The notes beneath the pieces were generated by a model. It did not search any database, had not been told where the DNA came from, and saw only the letters and a list, made by a program, of their open reading frames with translations. Positions 55,801 to 64,000 of a stretch of DNA of 64,000 bases are shown piece by piece; within the stretch, counting starts at the first letter, position 1, and each line of letters starts with the position of its first letter. Source of the stretch: Dactylellina haptotyla (lineage: Eukaryota; Ascomycota; Orbiliomycetes; Orbiliales; Orbiliaceae); the NCBI GenBank assembly GCA_031310005.1, contig CM062379.1, positions 186,001-250,000 of the forward strand. Direction: 5' to 3'. The translations under genes and the position numbers were made by a program.

Positions 55801-57424
55801 TGGGTTCATGGAACAAGCAGAACAAGAGCGACATGCGGCTTCTCACTCAAAAAGTTTCAAATGTCCGCAGATGTCATGCCCATATCACCAGATTGGGTTC
55901 CTCTCTATCAATGAACTAGATAAGCACGACAAAGCAGCACATTCAAAGTTTCTAGTCGCATCACGGACCTTGGAAAGACCGAAATCAGACAGATCACAAC
56001 AGGGAAGTCGCGATATACTTCGTCTGAATGGCTTTGAATTAGCTAAAACAGCTTCGCTAATGTTGAAGTCGGGAGATCTCGCTGGAGCAAAAGAGATACT
56101 TGTACTAATGTCCAGAATCCCGAACCTCAAGTTAAGACAGAAAGGCGAATTCACACCCCGCTTTATGGCCGAAGATATTTGCCTCGAGGGCGTATTTCAG
56201 CGTCAGCCCGAAGACCTTGAGGAATGTTTAGCCTGCTACGCCAATGGGGATATATTAGCGGATCTGGGAAACAATATTTTTAGAACTGAAGGGGTATTGA
56301 ATCTAGTCAGAGCTATCCTATCCAAAAACCTAAGCGTCATAAAGTATCTCCTACCTACTGTTGGAAGGATACGACCCTGGAATTTTGAATTATTAAGCAG
56401 GGAAGAGATTGGACAATATCTTAAAACTCTTTTGTCTGAAATTGCAAGGTCAAATATATCCCGGGGAGGGTATGAAAGACTTTGTTTGACCTTCCCTTTC
56501 GAATTTTATGTGCACTGGGTAGGAGATGAAAAAATATCGGAAGCACTAAAGGGATTCGCAACCATATATTCAGATAGCTCGGAAGCAGAGTTGGCATCGA
56601 GAAACGCACTCTTTCTGGCATCAATAGCGGGGAACCTCTCAGCTGTTTCAAGCCTCCTCGACACCGGCGCGACTCTTTCGAAGGCGTGTTTGGAGAGCCT
56701 TCTGGCCAAGATGATATCTTCCGAGAACGGCAAACTAGCGCTGATGGGAGTTTGTTCACATTTAAAGTCCCGCGGTGCAGCATTTTGGAGCGTCACTGCA
56801 GATGAGGTTTTTGTGAGAGGATTGAAGCTTCGGCTACTACAAACCAAGCACTGGTCAGCTTTTGAATTTTTCGATGGCATGGAACGTTGTTTGGAATTGG
56901 GCGTTTCTCCAACTGACATTAACGAAATCTGGAGCTTCTTCCCTCTGGTTGGGTGTGATGGAAAGGAAGGACCGGAGCATGAAATCATACTAGATGCTGA
57001 ACTCTATGAATCACACCTATCGGAAGTAGCGAAGGTTATACGGCCTCTTTTAAAGCTGGGAATATCGGCGACATACGTCTCTCGCCAAGATAAGGGAACG
57101 ACGTATAAGACTGTAAGCCTTTCTAAGAGCATCCACTACAACTCACCCAGTCTCTTTGACGGTGCAACAGCTAAAGATATCGCGTCTACTATCTACTATT
57201 CGCTTACCGAAAGAGAACTGGCTTGGGAATTACACAGGAAAATACTTTATGATTGGATGGAAACCTTTTCTACCAAATACGAGACTCTTGAGCTTGTCAA
57301 TTTTAACCGGGACTTTAGGGAATTTTTCGCGATTTCCGAAAGGTCTGTGAGCTGGTTGAACGATTTTCGGGATGTTTATTTTGAATATTATAATACCGTA
57401 CTTGGACTAGAAGATCTTATTTGA
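52868..57424 (+). CDS. NLR3: helical N-domain, NACHT, C2H2 fingers, repeat-like C-terminus
   Basis: Eight exons: 52868-53155, 53233-53256, 53323-53515, 53587-53967, 54030-54620, 54683-54791, 54879-55130 and 55204-57424; 1352 aa. The N-terminal domain ends VIEVFAQTSEILAFVW-GPIK, almost as in NLR2. The NACHT P-loop GIPGAGKTT crosses an intron; Walker B is FLFIDGLDELASD; then FLSCRPEA and GMFLYAK. Helical/winged segments end in SLVHSSLK. Two C2H2-like fingers (CFDSACHHF, CPQMSCPYH with His pairs) lie near 801-855. A long helical C-terminus includes an ankyrin-like stretch (ARNALFLASIAGNLSAVSSL, LLDTGAT) near 1070. The expected role is that of a STAND sensor. NLR3 lies in tandem behind helicase H2, with NLR2 on H2's other side, so H2 is flanked by two closely related NLRs. 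Confidence 0.92.
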
Positions 57425-57735
57425 AACCACTCCAGATGTTGGGATTCCGAATCTTTCACAAATTACCAGCGTATCTGATTGGCTGTGTCTTGTTGCATAG
57501 CTTGTGTCAGGCCTGCAGGGTCTCGGCCGTGCCATGATGTCATGTTCTCGTTTGTTGTGGTTGTCGGCAGTTGCAATGATATTCTTCACCAAACAAGATA
57601 CTATCCACCTCGTGTAGGGTTACGTGCTCTGAGATGATAAGTAAGTCTGTAGCTTCGATAATTAATTGGGAGATCACGTTCACCGTCTCAAAAACATCTT
57701 CAAAATAAGCTTGATGAACTTGTAAGAGCTCAAAG
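57425..57735. other. Intergenic between NLR3 and the PAF-AH-like gene
   Basis: Short same-strand spacer holding the NLR3 3' end and the next promoter. Nothing else seen. Confidence 0.5.
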
Positions 57736-59814
57736 ATGCCAGGAAAGGTCTTCCCGTGGATGAAACAAGGCCGCCGCGAGCACACGCGCCACAACCCCGA
57801 CGCCCGCGATTCTCTCCCCAAATCCAAACCGCCCAAGACCAGACACCCAAAATCCGCTCGCGATGTCCTCCTCCACAGTCTCCCGCAGTACTCCGGTCCT
57901 TACACCGTGGGAATCATGGAAATGGAGCTCCCCGTCTCCTCCCCTCGTTCCTTCGGTCCCATGAAACGCAATGGCCGGCATGCGTTGACGCTGGAAACCG
58001 TCCTCTTCAACATCTACTACCCGGCCGCATTGGGCACCGGCGCTGGGAAGGACCCATCGGGCGAACACCATACTTGGTCGCGGGCAACATGGCTGCCCCG
58101 TCCTCGTAGTCTCTCCGCCAAGGGATACGCGAAGTTTAGCAATCTTCCTGCGCCCGCGATGCTGACGTTCTTCGGGTTGACGGCGTGGTTCACCAAGATC
58201 CCAGCGTATCGCAACGCACGACTGGCGACCCATTGGCCGCCCAAATATTCCGCGCGGAAGGGAGGAGAGAAAGTTAAGGATACGGCAGGAGCTGGACCTG
58301 AAGATTTACCTCCCGATGCGAAACCTGCTTTCCCATTACTCATATTCTCGCACGGTCTCGGTGGTAGTCGTTCGGTGTACTCCTCTGTGTGCGGCGAATT
58401 TGCGAGTTACGGGTTTGTCGTGATAGCGGTCGAACACAGGGACGGCAGCGGGTCGCGAAGCATCGTGAATTACGGCCCAGAAACCAGTTTTATGTGGGAA
58501 GAAGTACTGCCCGTTCTGGAGCCGAAAGCACCACCGTCACCGGCCAACACGCACTTCTGGTCAGCGGATACAGAGAGAGCGAAGAAACTCGGCCGCAAGC
58601 CTTCAAGAGCAACGACCGAAGCTATCAAAAACAGTCTTAAAAGCGACCCAGTGGACGAATCCTGTCATAAAAAGAAGTTTCTTCACCGGCATAAACGAAC
58701 GCTTACCGTTACAGCCTCCAAACGAAGAAAATATAGAACGGTAGACTACCTCTGGCCCAGGGATAATCCACACGATACCTCACCATCCAACAAGATCGAT
58801 GCTGATCTTCGCACCGCCCAAATCAACATGCGGAAAGCAGAACTCGCTGAGATCTATAAAATAGTTTTAGTCTTGAACTCAGGAAATGGCGATATGCTCT
58901 CCCAAATGAACCTCCTCAAGAAAGGCGCAGCGGGCGCCTCGAGCCGCGGACTGGATGGTGTGAAATGGGAGGACTGGCAGGACAGAATCCAGACACGCAA
59001 TGTCACTGTTGCCGGTCATTCCTTTGGTGCAGCGTCAACGATCGAAGTCCTCCGTTATCCATCCGAGATCTTTTGTCAAGAATTAGACTCTCTCCAGGGA
59101 ATAATCTACGATCCGTGGGGTGCAGCGATCCAGGAATCAGAAGGGGCGCATGCGCAGATAAAATCACCGCTACTGGGTATAAACAGCGAAGCCTTCATGC
59201 ACTGGGCGGACAACTTTGCCATGGTTATGAAGGTATTCGAGGAAGCTAGCAGGAATAACGAAAACTGCTGGATGATGACCGTCAAGGGTACTGTGCATAT
59301 CTCTCAGAGTGATTTTACTCTGGTATATCCGAGATTGTGCGCGTTGTTGTTAAAGGCGAGCGCCGACCCGGAGAGAGCGATGGATATTAACATCAACGCC
59401 AGTCTGGAGTTCTTGAAAAGAGTCATGCCGCCGAATGTCGCCCGGTGGAACAGAGTCGATGAGGAAGGGTTACTAGACGTCAAGGTTCTCGGCTGGGAAG
59501 ATGAGGATAGATTTGAGAGAAGACCAACGGCGAGCGGGATCGCAATGACTTTGAAAGCCCAGAAGGATTTGAGGAGTAGAGTTCAACCACAGCTGCCAAG
59601 CTTGGTGAGAAGGAAATGGAATAGGAGACGAAAGGGTGGGATGGAAGATGAAGTGTGGATGCATCTCAAACCTGGCGCGATGGAGGGGCTGGAAGACGGC
59701 GAGCCATTGCGGATCGTTCAGGGGATTAGGAGCGAAGAGGGTGAAAGCTCAATGATGGGAGACTCTAGTAAAGCTATGGATCCAAAAGAGAATCCGCAGA
59801 CAAGGAACGAGTAA
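57736..59814 (+). CDS. Platelet-activating-factor acetylhydrolase-like phospholipase (isoform II type)
   Basis: Single exon, 692 aa. A basic N-terminal ~45 residues precede SGPYTVGIMEMELPV, typical for fungal PAF-acetylhydrolase-like proteins. The alpha/beta-hydrolase core has LLIFSHGLGGSRSVYSSVCG followed by ASYGFVVIAVEHRDGSG, the nucleophile elbow VAGHSFGAAS (Ser near 427), an Asp in IIYDPWG, and a His in VKGTVHISQSDF. This gives a full Ser-Asp-His triad. It should hydrolyse short or oxidised acyl chains from phospholipids. There is no signal peptide, so it is intracellular. A charged insert (about 270-390) and a long C-terminal tail make it longer than animal PAF-AH (about 440 aa). The start is the first ATG of the frame. 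Confidence 0.93.
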   Translation: MPGKVFPWMKQGRREHTRHNPDARDSLPKSKPPKTRHPKSARDVLLHSLPQYSGPYTVGIMEMELPVSSPRSFGPMKRNGRHALTLETVLFNIYYPAALGTGAGKDPSGEHHTWSRATWLPRPRSLSAKGYAKFSNLPAPAMLTFFGLTAWFTKIPAYRNARLATHWPPKYSARKGGEKVKDTAGAGPEDLPPDAKPAFPLLIFSHGLGGSRSVYSSVCGEFASYGFVVIAVEHRDGSGSRSIVNYGPETSFMWEEVLPVLEPKAPPSPANTHFWSADTERAKKLGRKPSRATTEAIKNSLKSDPVDESCHKKKFLHRHKRTLTVTASKRRKYRTVDYLWPRDNPHDTSPSNKIDADLRTAQINMRKAELAEIYKIVLVLNSGNGDMLSQMNLLKKGAAGASSRGLDGVKWEDWQDRIQTRNVTVAGHSFGAASTIEVLRYPSEIFCQELDSLQGIIYDPWGAAIQESEGAHAQIKSPLLGINSEAFMHWADNFAMVMKVFEEASRNNENCWMMTVKGTVHISQSDFTLVYPRLCALLLKASADPERAMDININASLEFLKRVMPPNVARWNRVDEEGLLDVKVLGWEDEDRFERRPTASGIAMTLKAQKDLRSRVQPQLPSLVRRKWNRRRKGGMEDEVWMHLKPGAMEGLEDGEPLRIVQGIRSEEGESSMMGDSSKAMDPKENPQTRNE

Positions 59815-60039
59815 TTAAAAACCTCATCTTAGAGCCCTCAGGCATAAATCATATACCGAAAACGTCGGTACTTCTCACATTACTTTCGATATGAGGAACA
59901 TGTATTAATGACACTGACTACGGCCTAGCAGCACTTCATTATATTTTAAATGTATAAAACCTTTCCCACAAACTTAATTCATCAGGTATAAAGCATTTTA
60001 TCCGTGTTTAAATATATAGTTTAACAACAATAACTCTGT

Positions 60040-60477
60040 TTAAAAATGCCCTTTACCACCCCTGGGACCACCCTCGTCCTTTCGGCCTTCATAAACGTTA
60101 GCATTAGCCCGACCTCCATGGGATATCAAATAGATTATAATAAATTTGTCCGACTTACCAGTGGGTCTACCGGTTGGTGTGCCCGTATGGGTACCGGTTG
60201 GTGTAAAAGTGCCAGATGGTTTACCATCATGATCGTGAGGTCCTCCAAATCCACCGAATATTCCGCCAGGTGGTTTGCCAGTTGGCTTACCGGTGGGCAT
60301 GGACCAAGTACCGGTGTGCGTCCAGGTTCCAGTATGCGTCCAAGTCATCGTTGGTCTATCGGTTCTACGAGTTTCCGTTCCATTGCGATGATCTGGGCCG
60401 TGGAATAGATGTATATGTGGAGCTGCTGAAACCGATGTCGCGATGGACAAAATAATAGCGATGTTGGACAATTTCAT
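60040..60477 (-). CDS. Small secreted repetitive protein
   Basis: Exons 60477-60159 and 60086-60040, 121 aa. A signal peptide (MKLSNIAIILSIATSVSAAP) is followed by a His-rich segment (HIHLFHGPDHRNG), two THTGTW repeats, then Gly/Pro/Thr repeats (PTGKPTGKPPGG, THTGTPTGRPTG) and a Gly/Lys-rich end. The intron has GTAAGT and a GCTAACG branch site; splicing removes a hydrophobic stretch that would be read through otherwise. His and Thr content suggests metal binding or O-glycosylation, but neither is shown. No named family is recognised. Confidence 0.65.
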   Translation of the reverse strand: MKLSNIAIILSIATSVSAAPHIHLFHGPDHRNGTETRRTDRPTMTWTHTGTWTHTGTWSMPTGKPTGKPPGGIFGGFGGPHDHDGKPSGTFTPTGTHTGTPTGRPTGKSDKFIIIYLISHGGRANANVYEGRKDEGGPRGGKGHF

Positions 60478-63256
60478 TGTAAAGGTATTTTCTTCGATTG
60501 ATTGTCAAGTATAGATTAAATGCGGTATCGAAATACTACCAATCGACTCGTGTTCGGATTGAATGAGCTTTAAATATCTTTTAAATGGTAAAAAAGATGA
60601 TGTAAGGCTGTGGATTGCTGTTAATATCCAAAGGGAGCTGGTTCCTTGGTGATTGAAAGGGCTTGTCACAATGGCCGGTTTCCATATTTATAGACATAAA
60701 TTCCAAGATATTGCACAATATGCAATGGGTTCGAACAGGAACCCAGTTTAGATGGAGGTACGTATTCACTTTTGTCCAGGTAAATCTAGAACCCGATAAG
60801 ATCGACGCCTCATGCACTAACCGTAGATGTATACGTAGCCGCCACTACGATGAAACGAGGTCAACTAGACTCAAACACGGAAAGGAACTCTATTTTGTTT
60901 TCTGAACGAACATTGGCAATGGGTTAGACATGCATAGGTGGGTTCAAGTCTCACAAGAGGAAAGCTTTAACAATTCTCTTGATATCGATTTTCTTGATAT
61001 ATTCCGCGTGCGAGTATTTCCGAAGATCATTTTATCTTACAGTAAAATCTTGGGAAACTTTGTGCCAATGGTGATGTCAGTTTTGAAGACGAGTTACCTT
61101 TGCAAGGAGCGCAGATTCCAATCAATCAATCAAGCTGCCAGATCGATGTGGGCTTCATATTCGTCACCTCTATCCTGTGGCTTTACACATCCGAATCGGT
61201 ATGCTGTCCACGTCAGCTGCTAGTGCGTTTGCGATGGATCTCTCCGAAGGCCAATTCCAGGAACCGCCAAAGCTTGATATATTGGAATCCTTGGCACTCG
61301 CTTGAGCTCTTAGCCCTATTGATTCGTGCTCGCTCCGCAAAGAAACCACTGCAGTTGGCAATAGAGTTGCGCAATGATCTCCGCTCCCCGTAGATTCACG
61401 GGGTCGGGAGTACCGACCTAGCACAATACTGAAGAGCCGTTGGAGGCAAAATAAATCTTAACTAGCTTCAGGGCCTTTTTTTAAAACAAGACTCTCGGTC
61501 GAGAACCTTGATTTTGATTGTATTTCAGAACAGGGTGTGAGTAAGAATAGCAATGCTCTGACGACCTTTAAAATATTACAGTTCTATGAAGTGGCAATGC
61601 AGAAGCGGGACAGGATAAAATCTTGGTAAAGGATAATCAATCATGGTTGGCTGTATTTACTCCACTGACAATGCGAGAGAAGCTGGTCTACGTAACCAGA
61701 CAAAGACCTTGCCGGCTTCAATTACCGAGGTGGAAAGGAACTCTTGAATCGTAACATTATCACCCGCGGATTTTGACATATTTCTCCGTACCTGCAGCAG
61801 GTCGATTGTGATAAGCCTTACTTGGTCAAGTTGATTAACCTTTTACAGCCCGCTCACTAGCCATAGTACCTTGAAAAAACGGTGGCACATTCGTATCGAA
61901 CTTCCATTTTGAGGGTATGCAGACAAAATGTTAAGCCTCGCATGGATTCAATTGAGAACCCGAATGAAGTGTTAGAGATTATCAATGGTCATAATTGCAA
62001 TTACACAAGCCTTCTTGTCGTCCGACATCGATCATAAACCCAGGGTTTGGTATACCTGTCATGGAATAGATTGTGTGTTGATGATGTTGTATACAATCTG
62101 TGGTGTGCGATATCTTGCTTCAAGAGCCCTATAACTCTGAAATTAGATGTGTTAAGTACGTTAAACGATTCGAGTAACGATCTGAACAGTAGGAATCAGG
62201 ATTTGTGCAATGAATGAATTTTTGCTTGCAGATCGATGCTCTTCTTCGCATTCGAATACGTCGGTAACCCTTTAGATTTACGAGCTTCAGGTTAATGGCG
62301 AATATAGCTGGTATCATAAGAGCCAATGTCTAGAATATGACTTCTTTCAGTAGTTAATAATTATTCTTTATGATATAGGCGAGCCGAATCCGCGAGATAT
62401 GACGTTTTCTACGGATATTTCTTGTTTCCAGTCGAACAAGATTTCTAATCTGAGAGAATGGATAGTACAGCTTTCCGGTAGCAGGGTTCCCGGATGACAA
62501 TCAAACTTCTCGTTACCAATGTATAAGGATTTTTGTGATTAATATTTTTTAGCATTTGGAGTATCTGCGAGAGTTTTGTATGCGGACTGACAGGTTAAAT
62601 CGGGTCCTAGTTGATTGGTCCTTCTGTCGGGTCTTTTAACCAAGCAATTGAATTGAAAATGTACAGACATCGGAGAAGTGACATGGAATAGAGAAGTATA
62701 CAATTTCATTAAATAGCCGACCCAGTCTCCACAATCCCAACAATAGTCACTCGTTTCGAGAGCCCGCGTCATGTCGACGCGTCTGAGACGCCGGCATCGC
62801 TGGAGTGGTGGGCTGTGCACCAGCATTTGCGAAGATACAACACATTATTGCTTCTGTCCAAAAGAAAAAATGCAACATGTGGCGCCGGCCGTGGACTGGT
62901 TGCTGGGAACAAGACCACGCCAGCGGCCATAGTTAGAACTTCCAGATAGGGAGCAGTCACTCCCCGAAAGCCGTCATTGAGTATCTGTCACGATCATACA
63001 TTTGGTGAAGTATTTAAATCGGCTATATGAGATTCAGATATAGAATCGAAATCTCGACCGTATATTGCTTTTCTGTTATATGTACATTTGCATTCTGGTC
63101 TCACTATCTCCCTCCCAAACTTAATATATACATTTTGCTTTTGGTATAGATATATACAGCCCTAAGGTTTCCCTTAGAGCGATTCCCAGTCAGTGTGCCA
63201 CTTTTTACATATTTAGCGCCCTGCGGACGGTGCTTTAAGCTTGCGAGTTCGCAAAC
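60478..63256. other. Gene-poor region of 2.8 kb
   Basis: AT-rich sequence with open frames up to 97 codons on both strands, none with domain, signal-peptide or splice support. It probably contains the promoter of the small secreted gene on its left and the 3' flank of the Gly-Pro-rich gene on its right. Confidence 0.5.
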
Positions 63257-64000
63257 TTAAACGGTGGTCTTTGGCTTGTCGGTGTTTGGGCGGGGTGGGC
63301 GGCCACCACCTTGCTGGCTGGTGTAGATATAACCGCTGGAGTAAGTGCGGCCACGGTCGGTGTAGGTAACGTAGAACCAGTCAGCCCATTGAGCCCAGCC
63401 TATATTTTTATCCTAGCGTTAGTCATTTCCAATCAAATAATCGCTCTGATTGATTCGAATAGAGTACTCACCATTGAAAGTCCACCATTGGTTGCCCCAG
63501 TTGTCAGGACCAGAGTAGAACTGAGCGTTGATTGGAGTGCGGCCCCAGTTGTTTCGGTTTCCGTACCAGATTTGGACCCAGCCGTTTGGATGACGACCAT
63601 TGGACTTGATCTATTGAAAGAGGTTGAATATTAGTAATTGTTTTATTAAAAAAGGAATAGTCTTTGATTCTATGGGCAGTCTTACTCTAACGTTTCCAGA
63701 CAGTTGGTTGTTCCAGTATCTCCATTGGGTGACTTGAACTTCAGCAGGACCTGGTCCCCATCCGCCAGGACCACCGGGACCGCCTGGGCCGCCTGGGCCT
63801 CCTGGGCCTCCTGGGCCTCCTGGGCCTCCTGGACCGTCTGGAGGACCAGTTGGGGGGCCGTTTGGTGGACCAGTTGGAGGACCGTTTGGTGGGCCGTTGG
63901 GGGGTCCGTTAGGAGGGCCGTTAGGAGGACCCCATGGACCACCCGGGCCACCCGGACCGCCTGGACCGCCTGGACCGCCTGGACCTTTCTGGACTTCTTT
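63257..64000 (-). CDS. Gly-Pro-rich collagen-like repeat protein with an aromatic C-terminal domain, 5' end beyond the window
   Basis: Visible exons: 64000-63686 (partial), 63610-63472 and 63399-63257, about 199 codons. The visible start is a run of GGP triplets, then GPPN/GPPT tetrapeptide repeats (from about 63925 down to 63840), another GGP run, and GGWGPGPAEVQ. The C-terminal ~130 residues are rich in Trp, Tyr, Asn and Gly (WRYWNNQLSGNVR, GWVQIWYGNRNNWGR, FYSGPDNWGNQWWTF, GWAQWADWFYVTYTDRGR) and look like a compact beta-rich extracellular domain, perhaps carbohydrate-binding. The end (GGRPPRPNTDKPKTTV) is disordered. GGP triplets fit a Gly-X-Y triple helix, but the GPPN blocks break that register. 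The signal peptide, if any, is outside the window. Confidence 0.75.
63770..63990 (-). repeat. Coding tandem repeats (GGP and GPPN/GPPT units)
   Basis: Short in-frame tandem repeats of 9 and 12 nt inside the Gly-Pro-rich gene. Near 63780-63830 a 9-nt unit recurs five times almost without change, so copy number is likely to vary between strains. Confidence 0.85.

Noticed and set aside
60930-60965. B-box-like GGTTCAAGTCTC
   Set aside because: No matching A box or acceptor stem at the right distance.
61170-61424. 84-codon minus-strand frame in the gene-poor region
   Set aside because: Isolated, no conserved motif, no signal peptide and no neighbouring exon.

Overview
The window is nuclear DNA of a filamentous ascomycete (Pezizomycotina-type). 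Most genes are interrupted by short introns (about 45-150 nt) with GTNNGT donors and CTAAC/TACTAAC-like branch sites. The gene families are typical of such fungi: cytochrome P450, Rad5-like SNF2/RING helicases, NACHT (STAND/NLR) proteins, rhodopsin-type integral membrane proteins, HsbA, BIM1-like, fucose-lectin-like, carboxylesterase, F-box and WASP proteins. I saw no rRNA, no convincing tRNA, no CRISPR array and no intact transposon. Exon limits were worked out by hand from reading frame, splice-site consensus and length modulo three; single-base errors are possible.

Layout. An F-box-like gene runs off the left edge (minus), followed by a four-exon P450 (minus, 1390-3205). A Rad5-like helicase H1 (minus, 4268-7596) is divergent from NLR1 (plus, 8485-12903). 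The middle part carries mostly secreted, membrane and metal-related genes: an 81-aa protein (13883), a BIM1-like copper-family protein (14671-15431), a ferric-reductase-type metalloreductase with a cysteine-rich insert (17556), a Thr-rich secreted protein (20489), a small zinc-knuckle protein (22951-23638), a membrane-anchored fucose-lectin-like protein (26028), an HsbA-like protein (28455), a rhodopsin-type membrane protein (31100) and a secreted carboxylesterase (34126). Next come two convergent F-box genes (37269, 38417), a decayed and partly duplicated F-box locus (39729-40722), and a WASP/Las17-like gene with four WH2 motifs (41133).

A second helicase/NLR locus follows: NLR2 (minus, 43392-48073) divergent from helicase H2 (plus, 48820-52211), then NLR3 (plus, 52868-57424). 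The right end has a PAF-acetylhydrolase-like protein (57736), a small repetitive secreted protein (60040), a long gene-poor stretch, and a Gly-Pro-rich repeat protein cut by the right edge.

Main observation. The pair Rad5-like SNF2/RING helicase divergent from a NACHT-C2H2-repeat NLR occurs twice, about 35 kb apart. The two helicases share intron positions and several exon lengths. All three NLRs share an eight-exon structure, including a 24-nt microexon, a 193-nt third exon and an intron through the P-loop. This looks like a duplicated multi-gene module, possibly for self/non-self recognition or genome defence. The function is inference; the duplicated architecture is read directly from the sequence.
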